Positions 47,272 through 57,240 are shown, counted from the stretch's first letter. The stretch is DNA of 64,000 bases from Winogradskyella forsetii (GCF_013394595.1 NZ_CP053348.1:4002501-4066500); one strand, 5' to 3'. The notes: generated by a model from the letters alone, not told the origin. Numbers and translations are program-made.

Positions 47272-48357
47272 TTAACCCTTAGTAGTATCTTCTTCAGTAT
47301 CTTCTTCTACTTCTTTAATCAAGTAAACATATACTGGGAAGTGATCGCTAAAGCCATCTGTAAAACCACCATCGGCAAAACTTCTAAATGGGTAACCTTC
47401 ATAGCGACCGCGTTTATTAGATAAGTAGGCCTTGTTATAAATACCGGCTTTCCAAAATCTAAATGAAGAATAATCATCCTCTAAAAGCGGTTGCGTCATC
47501 ATAATTTGATCAAATAAACTCCATGCATCTCTATATGCTGTTGTACCATAACCTTTTTCAGTAAACATCTTTTCAAACGGATTGTAAATACCTTTTAATT
47601 CTACATCCTCCTTTTCCTTTTTTGCCTTCAAAACGTCTTTAACACTTTCATTTGTTGGATCATCATTCAAATCTCCCATAGTAAAGATTTTAGCATAAGG
47701 ATCTATGGACTGCAACGAATCGATTAAGCGTTTATTCAATTTTGCAGCGCCAACTCTTTTAGACCTACTTCTGGCTTCCCCTCCACTTCGGGATGGCCAG
47801 TGGTTTACTAAAAGATGAATGAGATCACCATCCAATTTACCACTTACCAAAAGTTGATCTCTTGTAAAAACTCTTTTCCTCGTGATATTGTCATAAATCA
47901 TCAATTCATGAGAACTTTCTGCTATAGGTTTAAACAGTGCTTTTTGATAAAGTAATGCCACATCGATACTTCTTTTATCTGGCCCATCAAAATGTATGAT
48001 GCCGTAATCCTTCCCTAAAAGTAAAGGGTCATTGACTAAATCTACTAATACTTGTCTATTTTCAATTTCACATACACCTATAACGGCTGGAGAATTATTC
48101 GCATAATCGCTACCGATATTGGCAATTACCCGAGCCATGTTTTTAATTTTTTTCTTGTAAACCTCACTACGATTGGCATTCATTTCCATTATTGGACTCG
48201 CTTCATCATATTTTAAAGGATCATTAATGGTGTCGAACAGGTTCTCTAAATTGTAAAAGGCGACGGTATGTATTTTATAGCGCTTTTCCTCTTGAGCCGA
48301 AAGGTTTGAAACACTGATTAAGGCAAGTAAAATAATTAGTAATTTTAATGATTTCAT
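47272..48357 (-). CDS. secreted endonuclease/exonuclease/phosphatase family protein
   Basis: A 361-residue exported protein with a signal peptide (residues 1-21, ending SNLSAQ). The nuclease fold is shown by VAFYNLENLFDT (about 33-44, with the metal-binding Asn and Glu), VIGVCEIENRQVLVDL near 92-107, LLVNHWPSR (His near 187) and TMGDLNDDPTNES (about 225-237). Such enzymes cut DNA, RNA or phosphodiesters. It is divergent from the TonB receptor and DUF5689 lipoprotein genes, a combination repeated in flavobacteria, and may release nucleotides or phosphate outside the cell. Confidence 0.88.
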   Translation of the reverse strand: MKSLKLLIILLALISVSNLSAQEEKRYKIHTVAFYNLENLFDTINDPLKYDEASPIMEMNANRSEVYKKKIKNMARVIANIGSDYANNSPAVIGVCEIENRQVLVDLVNDPLLLGKDYGIIHFDGPDKRSIDVALLYQKALFKPIAESSHELMIYDNITRKRVFTRDQLLVSGKLDGDLIHLLVNHWPSRSGGEARSRSKRVGAAKLNKRLIDSLQSIDPYAKIFTMGDLNDDPTNESVKDVLKAKKEKEDVELKGIYNPFEKMFTEKGYGTTAYRDAWSLFDQIMMTQPLLEDDYSSFRFWKAGIYNKAYLSNKRGRYEGYPFRSFADGGFTDGFSDHFPVYVYLIKEVEEDTEEDTTKG

Positions 48358-48519
48358 TGGTAAAATTTTATAGTTTAATATTGGACAAATAAAAATCTAA
48401 GCAAACGTATAATTTCGAAATTATAGTTTTTAGTAGAGATTGCTAGTGACTCTATATTATGTTATTGTTATTTCCAAAGCAAATTGCTTGCCAAAAGTAT
48501 GTATTTATTATAAATAATG

Positions 48520-48527
48520 TACATTTG
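48520..48527 (+). promoter_or_regulatory. possible -7 element of the TonB receptor gene
   Basis: TACATTTG fits TAnnTTTG, 55 bases before the ATG at 48583. No TTTG is found at 19-21 bases upstream, so the promoter is only partly supported. Confidence 0.35.
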
Positions 48528-48582
48528 CAAGCCCTAAATACGAATATTTAATCTACAATAACTATCAATTTTAAAATTAGGC

Positions 48583-51510
48583 ATGAAAAAAAGTTTTTTA
48601 CTCTTTCTGTTCGGAATAGCCTTTTCTTTAACAAGTTTTGCACAGCAAACTGTTATTAAAGGAAGTGTTTTGGATGGAACTACAGGAGAACCAATTCCTG
48701 ATGTAACTATTACTATTGAAGAAACCGGACAGACTGTTAACACAGACGCAAGAGGAGAATTCAGTTTTACTGAAAACGTTCCACTGGGCGAACAAGTTTT
48801 GAAGGTCGAAAAAATAGAATACGATACAAAACGTTATCCAATTATTGTGAACGAAGGTCAAACAGTTGATATCAGTGGCATGACCTTAGAATACAATCAA
48901 AGTGACAAAAAAGATCTATTTGTTATTTCAATTTCTGATGATAATTTAAATAGCGAAGACGATGGTTTAACCGACAACATTTCTGGTTTACTACAAGCCT
49001 CCAGAGATGTGTTTTTGAGTGCTGCTGCATACGATTTTAGTGCAACATTCTTTAGGCCAAGAGGTTTGGATAATGCTAACGGTAAAGTACTTATAAACGG
49101 CATTGAAATGAACAAGCAGTTTACCGGAAGACCACAATGGGGAAATTGGGGCGGTATTAACGATTTGCAACGTAACCAAGAATTCTCAATGGGTACATCT
49201 GCCAACGACTACACCTTTGGAGATTTAGCCGGAACCAATAATATAATTATGCGCGCTTCAAAATACAGAGAAGGCGGCCGTATATCTTATGCCTCTGCAA
49301 ATAGAAGTTATACGGGTAGAGTGATGGCTAGTTATAGTTCTGGTTTATTAAAAGGCGGCTGGTCTTTTTCTGCTTTAGGTTCTAGACGATTTGGAGATGA
49401 AGGTTTTGTAGATGGTACATTATATGATTCCAATTCATTCGTTTTTGCTTTAGAAAAACAATTTAACGACAAACACAGTTTAAACTTCACAAGTATTTAT
49501 GCCCAGAACAGACGTGGACGTTCTACGGCAATAACAGAAGAGGTTTATAATCTTAAAGGTAGAACATACAATCCGTTTTGGGGTTATCAAGATGGTGAGA
49601 TAAGAAATTCTAGGATAAGAGAAATCAATGAACCTATTTTAATGTTAAATCATTATTGGGATATCTCATCTAAAGTTAAGTTGAACACCAATGCGGCTTA
49701 CCAGTTTGGTGAGATTGCGAATACGCGTATAGATAATAACGGAAATCGCTTAAGCGAAGGTGGAACTGTCGGTGGTGCTCGTAACCCAACACCTGAGTAT
49801 TACCAAAATTTACCAAGCTATCATCTAGAGGACCCCAACCCAACAGCTTACGATTATCAACTGGCTTTTGCTGCTCAGCAAGAGTTTGTTAACGATGGCC
49901 AGTTAGACTGGAATGAACTTTATTATGCAAACAACCTTAATGGTTACTCTGTTTATGCGCTCCAATCTGATGTGATAAAGGATCAACAATTATCATTAAA
50001 CACTATTCTCGATGCAGAACTGTCAGATAAAATTAGATTAAATGCAAGCATTAATTACAGAACCTTAAATAGTGAAAACTTTGCACGCATCGAAGATTTA
50101 TTAGGAGGGTCAGGTTATTTGGATGTTGATGCCTTTGCTGATCAACAAGCAGGACAGCAAACTCAAGGGCAAGCCCAGAGTGATTTAAGAAACCCAAACA
50201 GAATTGTTACAGAAGGTGATCGCTACAAGTATAACTACGAGATAGATTCTGATGTCATTAATGGTTTTGTACAAGCCCAATTTAAATACAATAAAATAGA
50301 TTTTTATGTTGGTGCCAATGTTTCACAAACCAATTATCAAAGAAATGGGCTTTATGAAAACGGCTTTTTTCCTGGTAGTGGTAATGTAAACGGTTTTGGA
50401 GATATTAGTTCTTACGGTAAAAGCGAAAAATTAGAATTTTCTAATTATGGTGTTAAAGGCGGATTTACTTATAAGATTACTGGAAAACATTTAATTGATG
50501 TGAATGGAAGTTATTTTACAAAAGCACCTAATATTAGAAACTCTTTTGGAAATGCGAGACAAAGTAATCAAATAGTTTTAGGTTTAGAAAGTGAAACGAT
50601 TCAGTCTGTTGATGCGAGTTATATATTTAGATCGCCAAAAGTAAAAGCAAGACTTACAGGGTTTTACTCAGGGTTTCAAGATGGTACAGATATCGGTTTT
50701 TTCTTCACAGAAAACGCTAGTAATTTTGTACAGGAAGTTCAGACCAACATAGATAGACGCCATATTGGTGGTGAGTTAGGGATTGAAGCCCAAGTCACAC
50801 CTACTATTAAATTGAAAGCTGCAGCTTCAGTTGGTCAATATATTTTTACCAATAATCCAAATTTATATTATACAGCAGCTGATTTTGAATATAGAGCACC
50901 TGGTCTTATGGATGACGAAAGAGGGGAAAAAACAATTGTAACTTATGGAGACGAACAAACCACTGCCTTAAAAGATCTACATGTATCTGGTGGCCCAGAG
51001 CGTGCATTCCAGATAGGTTTTGAATACAGGGATCCTGAATTTTGGAATATAGGTGTTACCAGTAATTTCTTTTCTAATGCTTATGTCGATGCAAGTGCTT
51101 TGAAAAGATCTGCTAATTTTACTCAAGATGTTGACTTGTTACCAATTGATCCAAGAAATCAAGCTTTAATTATTCCTGAAGGAGGTAACTTTACAGGCAA
51201 TACGATTAACGATTATGATGACGATGTTGCTAACAGTCTTTTGAAGCAAGAACAATTTGAGGACTATATGTTAGTAAATGTTATTGGAGGAAAATCTTGG
51301 CGTATTGATGACTATTTCGTCGGTTTCTTTGCTACGATTAATAATATATTTAATAAACAGTATAGAACGGGAGGTTTTGAACAATCTAGACGAGTAGATT
51401 ATAGAAGCCAGTTAGATGAGCAAAACAATTCTAATGGTCCCGTATTTGGTAACCGTTACTTTTATGGTAATGGTACCACCTATTACCTAAACGTTTACGT
51501 AAGATTTTAA
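48583..51510 (+). CDS. TonB-dependent receptor with carboxypeptidase-like N-terminal domain
   Basis: A 975-residue outer-membrane receptor. It has a signal peptide (ending LTSFAQ, about 20), a carboxypeptidase-regulatory-like domain at about 22-100 (VIKGSVLDGTTGEPIPDVTI), a divergent plug at about 105-235 (RPRGLDNANGKVLINGIEMN) and a long barrel ending in TYYLNVYVRF with C-terminal Phe. It takes up a substrate using energy from TonB. The lipoprotein gene that follows (34 bases later) and the nuclease across the divergent gap suggest that the substrate derives from nucleic acids or phosphate esters. Confidence 0.92.
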   Translation: MKKSFLLFLFGIAFSLTSFAQQTVIKGSVLDGTTGEPIPDVTITIEETGQTVNTDARGEFSFTENVPLGEQVLKVEKIEYDTKRYPIIVNEGQTVDISGMTLEYNQSDKKDLFVISISDDNLNSEDDGLTDNISGLLQASRDVFLSAAAYDFSATFFRPRGLDNANGKVLINGIEMNKQFTGRPQWGNWGGINDLQRNQEFSMGTSANDYTFGDLAGTNNIIMRASKYREGGRISYASANRSYTGRVMASYSSGLLKGGWSFSALGSRRFGDEGFVDGTLYDSNSFVFALEKQFNDKHSLNFTSIYAQNRRGRSTAITEEVYNLKGRTYNPFWGYQDGEIRNSRIREINEPILMLNHYWDISSKVKLNTNAAYQFGEIANTRIDNNGNRLSEGGTVGGARNPTPEYYQNLPSYHLEDPNPTAYDYQLAFAAQQEFVNDGQLDWNELYYANNLNGYSVYALQSDVIKDQQLSLNTILDAELSDKIRLNASINYRTLNSENFARIEDLLGGSGYLDVDAFADQQAGQQTQGQAQSDLRNPNRIVTEGDRYKYNYEIDSDVINGFVQAQFKYNKIDFYVGANVSQTNYQRNGLYENGFFPGSGNVNGFGDISSYGKSEKLEFSNYGVKGGFTYKITGKHLIDVNGSYFTKAPNIRNSFGNARQSNQIVLGLESETIQSVDASYIFRSPKVKARLTGFYSGFQDGTDIGFFFTENASNFVQEVQTNIDRRHIGGELGIEAQVTPTIKLKAAASVGQYIFTNNPNLYYTAADFEYRAPGLMDDERGEKTIVTYGDEQTTALKDLHVSGGPERAFQIGFEYRDPEFWNIGVTSNFFSNAYVDASALKRSANFTQDVDLLPIDPRNQALIIPEGGNFTGNTINDYDDDVANSLLKQEQFEDYMLVNVIGGKSWRIDDYFVGFFATINNIFNKQYRTGGFEQSRRVDYRSQLDEQNNSNGPVFGNRYFYGNGTTYYLNVYVRF

Positions 51511-51544
51511 AAAAGCTATGTTAGAACAAAATAAATTTAATAAA

Positions 51545-52996
51545 ATGAAAACTTTAAAAATTAATAAGATTATACTCTTACTTATAGGGTTTGTAGTATT
51601 TAACGGTTGCGTACAAGACGATGATTTCAGTACACCAAACCTCTCATTTGAAGAACCAAACATACCAGAAAATCAAATAAGAACTATAGGTTCTTTGGCA
51701 GGTGATTTAGCCCAAGAGCAAAGTGCAAATGATGATATATTTGAGCCGCAGCCCTTAGATTACTCGAATGAATCCGATGCGGTTGCCTATGTATTTAGTG
51801 ATACTGATTTTTATGTAACAGGATATGTTGTATCATCTGATGAAGGTGGTAATTATTTTGAAGAAATAATTCTTCAAGACAAACCAGAAAATCCAACTAT
51901 CGGTATTAAACTTTTAATTGATGTCAATCCATTATTTACTAAATATGAGGTTGGTAGAAAAATATATGTAAAAATTAGTGGTTTGGCTGTGGGAATTAGT
52001 AATGGTGTTTTAACCCTAGGATCTCAAGCAGGAAGTGGCGTCGATAAGATACCGTCGCAATTTGAAAATGAATTTATTGAAAGATCAAATGAAGTAGCTA
52101 ACATTGTACCACTTCCATTAAATATTTCAGATTTCACAGTACAGAAAACAAATTTGATGATTGCATTAAATGATGTTCAGTTCAACAGAAATGATGTTTT
52201 TGATGAAGCTAACAACTTTGACACTTATGCCTCATCTGCTCAAGATCAATTTGACGGCGAGCGAACACTTGAGAGTTGTGAATCGGGTGCTTCTGTAATA
52301 TTTAGTACAAGTACCTTTGCTGATTTTAAAGGTTTAGCCTTACCTAAAGGAAGAGGTACTGTGAATGCTGTACTCTCTAGAAATTTTGAAGGAAATAATT
52401 ATATAGTAGCTATAAATACACCTGAAGATATAGTATTTGGTCCTGAAGAGAATCGTTGTGATCCAGATTTCTTTGAATGTACTGGTCCTTCTGGTGGAGG
52501 TTCTAATATTTTCTTTGAAAATTTTGAAGGTTTTGGTACTTATGACTCTGAAGGCTGGGATAATATCAATATAAGTGGTACAAATACCGATTGGTTTATC
52601 AGTGGTTTTCAAGGTAATAATTACTCTCGTATATCTGCATTTAGCTCAGGTAATTCTGATGCCGATGTTTGGTTAGTTACTCCTGCAATAGACTTAGGTC
52701 CTACAGAAGGAGAAGAATTATCTTTTGATCTAGAAGCTGCTTACGATACTGGTACAATATTATCTGTTTATGTCTCTACTGATTACGCTGGCGATCCAAC
52801 TACAGCTACTTGGGAAATAATAGACGCAGCAATCCCTGTTGGACCAAGTGGAGGTTTTGGAGGCTTACAACCTGTAGGTCCAATTAATATATCTTGTATT
52901 GAAGGTACTGCTGTATTTGGATTTTTCTATGAAGGTTCAGATCCTAGTGCGACCACTAGATATCATTTAGATAATGTAAAAGTCACAGGTAATTAA
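51545..52996 (+). CDS. DUF5689 surface lipoprotein with choice-of-anchor domain
   Basis: A 483-residue lipoprotein read from MKTLKINKII, with the lipobox ending at Cys22 (VVFNGCVQ). An ATG at 51518 is less likely because the signal peptide would be internal. The DUF5689 domain covers about 70-310 (FYVTGYVVSSDEGGNYFEEI; an OB-like fold). A C-terminal jelly-roll resembling choice-of-anchor domains covers about 330-480 (FFENFEGFGTYDSEGWDNIN). It is co-transcribed with the TonB receptor and probably acts as its surface binding partner. A terminator follows. Confidence 0.87.
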   Translation: MKTLKINKIILLLIGFVVFNGCVQDDDFSTPNLSFEEPNIPENQIRTIGSLAGDLAQEQSANDDIFEPQPLDYSNESDAVAYVFSDTDFYVTGYVVSSDEGGNYFEEIILQDKPENPTIGIKLLIDVNPLFTKYEVGRKIYVKISGLAVGISNGVLTLGSQAGSGVDKIPSQFENEFIERSNEVANIVPLPLNISDFTVQKTNLMIALNDVQFNRNDVFDEANNFDTYASSAQDQFDGERTLESCESGASVIFSTSTFADFKGLALPKGRGTVNAVLSRNFEGNNYIVAINTPEDIVFGPEENRCDPDFFECTGPSGGGSNIFFENFEGFGTYDSEGWDNINISGTNTDWFISGFQGNNYSRISAFSSGNSDADVWLVTPAIDLGPTEGEELSFDLEAAYDTGTILSVYVSTDYAGDPTTATWEIIDAAIPVGPSGGFGGLQPVGPINISCIEGTAVFGFFYEGSDPSATTRYHLDNVKVTGN

Positions 52997-53018
52997 GACA
53001 CTCTAAAATATATAACTT

Positions 53019-53052
53019 AAAGCCACATTATTTTTAAAATGTGGCTTTTTTA
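53019..53052 (+). terminator. intrinsic terminator of the TonB receptor operon
   Basis: Stem AAAGCCACATT / AATGTGGCTTT with a short A/T loop and T run, 22 bases after the lipoprotein stop. Confidence 0.85.
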
Positions 53053-53064
53053 ATATTGAAACTT

Positions 53065-53427
53065 ATGCTAGATCGTTATTATATTACTGTTTTTAACCAT
53101 TATAAAAAAGCTTTTGGTAGGCGCAGCCTAAGCATTGCCCTTTCTTATATCAACTTTTTAGAGCTTTCATTTATTTTTGTATTCGCTGCATTTTTTAAGG
53201 CATTTGCTAAGCAGATGAAAATAGAAGTCATGTCATCCACAAAATTTTGGGTATTACTATCATTGGTTGCGCTCTTTATCATGGCAAAAAACTGGATGCG
53301 CTATAATGGAAAGAAAAGAACTATTCTTAATGCCAAACTAAAACATAAGCAGACCTCAATCTTATTACTATGGCTGCTGCCTTTAGGTTGCTGTGCGCTG
53401 GCAATTATACTACTTCAAGTCCAATAA
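53065..53427 (+). CDS. small membrane protein of unknown function
   Basis: A 120-residue protein read from MLDRYYITVF. A GTG upstream at 53041 falls inside the preceding terminator and is rejected. Two or three hydrophobic segments are visible, at about 35-52 (LELSFIFVFAAFFKAF), 62-80 (FWVLLSLVALFIMA) and 100-118. Homology is not recognised. It sits downstream of a terminator, so its own promoter would have to lie in the 12 or so bases after it or within it. Confidence 0.6.
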   Translation: MLDRYYITVFNHYKKAFGRRSLSIALSYINFLELSFIFVFAAFFKAFAKQMKIEVMSSTKFWVLLSLVALFIMAKNWMRYNGKKRTILNAKLKHKQTSILLLWLLPLGCCALAIILLQVQ

Positions 53428-53429
53428 AA

Positions 53430-53453
53430 AACGCCATCCTTTCGGATAGCGTT
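53430..53453 (-). terminator. intrinsic terminator of the heavy-metal-domain gene
   Basis: Stem AACGCTATCC / GGATGGCGTT with a GAAA loop (one mismatch) and a T6 run on the minus strand, 33 bases after the stop at 53487. Confidence 0.75.
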
Positions 53454-53486
53454 ATTACTTTATATCTTATTATTTTCTTAAATTAC

Positions 53487-54026
53487 TCAGCTTTTTTTCA
53501 CGTCAGCGCAACATGCCTTTTTACAATCTGCATTACAGGCTTTCTTGCTTGTGCTTAGTGCAGTAGTTGAAGCATCCGTTTCAGCTTTGTTCGCACAACA
53601 GGCTTTATCGCAGTCAGCTTTGCAGGCTTTCTTTTCAGCACCAAAATCATCCACCTTGTGAAAATCCTTTACTTTATAAATGTCAGCTACCTTGCTTACT
53701 GTTTCTTCTAAAGATTTTGGAGTTACTTTAGCTTCATCATATTCAACCATTGCTAAACGTTTGTCAAAATCAACTTTTGCCGATTTTACACCTTCCATTT
53801 TAGCCATTTTCTTTTCGATGGTTTTGGCACAACCCATGGCACAAGTCATTCCATCTATACCAAACTCAACTTTTGCGTAAGTGGCATTTGGATCTAAAGT
53901 TTGAGCAACATCTTTTTTAGAAACTTCTACATCCACCGTTTTAACTTCTGGTGCCGTTTCATTTTTACACGACGTAAAAGCTAATGCTATCATTGCAACG
54001 ATACTTAATGTCTTTAAGGTCTTCAT
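53487..54026 (-). CDS. lipoprotein with heavy-metal-associated domain and Cys-rich tail
   Basis: A 179-residue lipoprotein. The lipobox ends at Cys20 (IALAFTSCKN). A heavy-metal-associated (HMA) domain at about 50-115 has GMTCAMGCAKTIEKKMAK, with the metal-site cysteines at 62 and 66 spaced CxxxC rather than the usual CxxC. The C-terminal tail (about 130-178) repeats a KACxADCxKACC unit twice, giving ten or so cysteines in two clusters, like a small metallothionein. It likely binds copper or another soft metal in the periplasm or at the outer membrane. Confidence 0.85.
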   Translation of the reverse strand: MKTLKTLSIVAMIALAFTSCKNETAPEVKTVDVEVSKKDVAQTLDPNATYAKVEFGIDGMTCAMGCAKTIEKKMAKMEGVKSAKVDFDKRLAMVEYDEAKVTPKSLEETVSKVADIYKVKDFHKVDDFGAEKKACKADCDKACCANKAETDASTTALSTSKKACNADCKKACCADVKKS

Positions 54027-54122
54027 AAATTCAAACTATTTTATTTGGGATAAATCTAATAAATATTAGTGCTTCTTGCGAAAGAATTAACGAATTTTGT
54101 GATTGATTTACAATGCTTTTGT

Positions 54123-54998
54123 ATGAAAAACCCTAACATTAAATGGATTTATCTTATAATTCTTTCCGTAATTTGGGGAAGCTCATTTATTCTCATCAAA
54201 AAATCACTTTTAGGACTTACGCCTTATCAGCTTGGTGCTTTAAGAACTCTTATTACTGGGATCCTACTTCTAGCTTTTGGCTATCATAAACTTAAAACCA
54301 TTCCGAAGTCAAAATGGAAATGGCTGCTTATTTCTGGACTCTTAGGCTCTTTTATACCTGCTTTCTTTTTTGCCATTGCAGAAACTGAAATAGATAGTAC
54401 TGTTGCTTCTATATTGAATTCTTTAGTACCGCTCAATACCATTCTGTTGGGTTTTGCCGTTTTTAAAATTACCTCCACCAAGCGCCAAGTTTTAGGCGTT
54501 ATTATTGGGTTCATTGGTACCGCTATTTTAATCCTCAAAGGTTCTGAATTAAACCCAAATCAAAATTATCTATACGCCGGATTTGTCATTGCTTCTACCC
54601 TAATGTATGCTGCTAACGTCAATATCATTAAGCGCTATTTACAAGATGTAAAACCGCTTGCAATTGCAGCTGGTAATTATGTATTTATTTTTATTCCAGC
54701 CCTGATTGTGCTCTTGTTTAGCGATTTTTTTACGACAGAAACATTTAACAATCCTGCTTTACCAAAAGCACTTATGTATGTGAGTATTCTAGCCATTTTT
54801 GGTACTGCGATAGCAAAAGTGGTCTTTTTTAAGCTGGTACAATTGTCCACACCTGTTTTTGCCTCTTCCGTAACTTATATTATGCCTATTGTTGCGCTTG
54901 GTTGGGGAATTTTAGATGATGAAACCTTTAGTTTTATTCAGGGTTTTGCAGCGTTATTAATTTTGGTGGGTGTTTATTTATCACATAAGCGCAAGTAA
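54123..54998 (+). CDS. EamA family (DMT superfamily) transporter
   Basis: A 291-residue permease read from MKNPNIKWIYLIIL. An ATG at 54069 would add a non-hydrophobic leader and is rejected. Ten hydrophobic helices in two EamA repeats are visible. The first repeat starts LIILSVIWGSSFILIKKSL (about 9-27) and the second starts near 150 (YAGFVIASTLMYAANVNII). These proteins export metabolites or amino acids; the substrate is unknown. It is divergent from the heavy-metal lipoprotein and may share its short control region. Confidence 0.9.
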   Translation: MKNPNIKWIYLIILSVIWGSSFILIKKSLLGLTPYQLGALRTLITGILLLAFGYHKLKTIPKSKWKWLLISGLLGSFIPAFFFAIAETEIDSTVASILNSLVPLNTILLGFAVFKITSTKRQVLGVIIGFIGTAILILKGSELNPNQNYLYAGFVIASTLMYAANVNIIKRYLQDVKPLAIAAGNYVFIFIPALIVLLFSDFFTTETFNNPALPKALMYVSILAIFGTAIAKVVFFKLVQLSTPVFASSVTYIMPIVALGWGILDDETFSFIQGFAALLILVGVYLSHKRK

Positions 54999-55081
54999 AA
55001 GATCCCGTTCCAATAACGGCATTGGTTGAACTAATTATTTTAAAAAAAATCTGCATTTATTTTCAAAATAAGTTTCACAAA

Positions 55082-55107
55082 AAAACCGAAGCTTTCACTT
55101 CGGTTTT
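55082..55107. terminator. bidirectional intrinsic terminator
   Basis: Stem AAAACCGAAG / CTTCGGTTTT with a CTTTCA loop, T-rich on the right and A-rich on the left. It lies between the EamA gene and the convergent M16 gene. Confidence 0.8.
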
Positions 55108-55131
55108 AGTATTTTAAATATTTAGATGTGA

Positions 55132-57240
55132 TTAGTTGAAATCAGCATCTGAAACCCCTTCGTTAATCTTAACTTCAGTAGTTTCAAAAGATAACACTTG
55201 AGGTCCTGTTGCAATTTTCATAGTGTAAGGAAACATGATGCCATCCTTCTCTTTGTAATTTGAGTAATCTATAACCGTAGTCACAGTTTGACCTTGCATT
55301 TCTGCAGATTCTTCCTTTCTTACTAAATAGCTATTTTCCGCGTCATAATAGCGATAGGAAGTATCTTCTCCTTGCGTTACTTTTACCTTGTAGGCATCTT
55401 TTCCATCAATGGTCATTAAGCTTTCCAATTCTAAATTAGAGGCATCCATATATAATTCTGGAAACAAGCCCTTCTCGGCTTTTTTTGAAGCCAGCTCTTT
55501 GCCTTCCATAGGAACTTTTTGGCCTTGCTGCTCAGTAAATCCGCTCTCACCATCAAAACTTTGCTTCATTACCGCTCCCATACCTTCAACAACAATTTCC
55601 ATATAAGATTTATTTGGTGCCATTTGTTTAACTGTTGCCTTTGGTTTAAATGGAGCGCCTTGTATCGTTACATCAGAGTTAACCAAAAGGGTATTGATCT
55701 TATTTAAATTTTCTTGGCCTCCAACCGCTGTAATATAGTTGTCAACTACCGCTTTTGCAGTTAAACCTTCTGGTAAAGGTTTAGAAAATACTGGTTTCTC
55801 AGTTTCATTTGCAAACTTATCGAAGTACATAATTGGAATTCCTGTTTTTTCAAGATTCTCTATGACCTCTGCCCCATTTCCAACAACTATAATTCTTAAG
55901 TTATCCGCTTTAAAATATTTGTTCGCCACACGCTGAATATCCTCTACAGTAACATCATTGATTTTTTGTAAATAAGTGGTGTAAAAATCTTCTGGAAGGT
56001 CGTTCAATTCAATATTTAAGGCATAGTTGGCAATAGTTTGTGGACGTTCTAAAGCCATCACAAAGTTCCCAACATATTTTGCCTTGGCATCTTTTAAAAG
56101 CTGAGGATCAACTGGTTCAGTTCTAATTCTATTGATCTCTTTTAAAGCTTCAACAACAGCACTATCCGTGACTGCATTTCTCACTTTTGCAGTCGCATTG
56201 AAACGAGATGCACCGTATCTATCATTGCCTAAGCTAGAATAGGCTCCGTAAGTGTAACCTTTATCTTCCCTAAGGTTTTTAAAAAGGTAACCTTCACCTC
56301 CACCACCTAAGATGTTATTAGTAATTAAAGCTGCATGATAATCTTCATCGCCCATCTTTAAATCTACATTATTCGTAATAGAAAGGTTAGATTGCGTGGC
56401 ATCTGGCACATTCACAAAATTAATTTGTGTGTATTGTACATTAGGATTCGGTTTTGGTACCGTAGTATTTACATCTACAGACTTTGTCCATTCACCAAAA
56501 TATGTTTTCACTTGTTTCTTTACATCCTTAAAATCTACATCTCCAACCACAACCAAATAGGCATTGTTTGGGTTAAAGTATTTTTCGTAAAACGCAAGTG
56601 CATCCCCAAAAGACACGTTATTGATGGTTTCTTCAGTTATAAACTCGCCATAAGGATGATTGGTACCATAAGATAACGCTGAACCGACTCTACTCGCTAT
56701 AACATCCGGACTTTTTGCGTCTGCCTTTAATCCCTCAATAAGTTTAGTTTTCTCTTTTTCAAATTCTTCTTCAGTCAATAATGGGTTAATGGCTGCACCA
56801 GCTAATAATTCTAAAATTCTTTCAGAATATTTGGTTAAGGAACTTGCAAAACCTCCGCTAAAACCAAAGTTTAAATTAGCGCCTAAGAAATCCACTTCTT
56901 CATTAAATTCATCTTTAGAAATTGTAGTTGTTCCGTTACCCAACATGCTTCCCAATAAGCTTTCTACTCCAGCTTTTTTTCCTGTAGAAATAGGTTTATT
57001 ATCGATTCTTAGAGAATACGAAACTCTTGGTAACTTATGGTTTTCTACCACTAATACTTTTAAGCCATTTTTTAATTCAAACTCTTGCGGTTTGTCGATT
57101 GAAATTTCCGGTTCTGGGCCTGCAACAGGTATTTTAGACCTATCTATCTGTGCGTTTGCACTAATAAACATTATAAATAATGTGAAAAACGCTACTATTT
57201 TGGTGTTCATATTTAATACTGTTTTCATTTTATTGTTCAT
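55132..57240 (-). CDS. inactive-type M16 peptidase partner with C-terminal LolA-like domain
   Basis: A 702-residue exported protein. The signal peptide follows MNTKIVAFFTLFIMF; an earlier ATG at 57240 overlaps the upstream stop by 11 bases. The M16 fold covers about 45-480. The zinc motif HxxEH is absent (the equivalent segment is GVESLLGSMLGNG), while the partner motif YLFKNLREDKGYTYGAYSSL is kept at about 310-329. This is the pattern of the non-catalytic half of a two-subunit M16 peptidase. From about 490 to the end it carries an extra LolA-like domain (VVDNYITAVGGQENLNKINT). It pairs with the catalytic gene upstream. Confidence 0.88.
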   Translation of the reverse strand: MNNKMKTVLNMNTKIVAFFTLFIMFISANAQIDRSKIPVAGPEPEISIDKPQEFELKNGLKVLVVENHKLPRVSYSLRIDNKPISTGKKAGVESLLGSMLGNGTTTISKDEFNEEVDFLGANLNFGFSGGFASSLTKYSERILELLAGAAINPLLTEEEFEKEKTKLIEGLKADAKSPDVIASRVGSALSYGTNHPYGEFITEETINNVSFGDALAFYEKYFNPNNAYLVVVGDVDFKDVKKQVKTYFGEWTKSVDVNTTVPKPNPNVQYTQINFVNVPDATQSNLSITNNVDLKMGDEDYHAALITNNILGGGGEGYLFKNLREDKGYTYGAYSSLGNDRYGASRFNATAKVRNAVTDSAVVEALKEINRIRTEPVDPQLLKDAKAKYVGNFVMALERPQTIANYALNIELNDLPEDFYTTYLQKINDVTVEDIQRVANKYFKADNLRIIVVGNGAEVIENLEKTGIPIMYFDKFANETEKPVFSKPLPEGLTAKAVVDNYITAVGGQENLNKINTLLVNSDVTIQGAPFKPKATVKQMAPNKSYMEIVVEGMGAVMKQSFDGESGFTEQQGQKVPMEGKELASKKAEKGLFPELYMDASNLELESLMTIDGKDAYKVKVTQGEDTSYRYYDAENSYLVRKEESAEMQGQTVTTVIDYSNYKEKDGIMFPYTMKIATGPQVLSFETTEVKINEGVSDADFN

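Noticed and set aside
53041..53064. Longer start for the small membrane protein at 53065
   Set aside because: The upstream GTG lies within the stem and T run of the preceding terminator.
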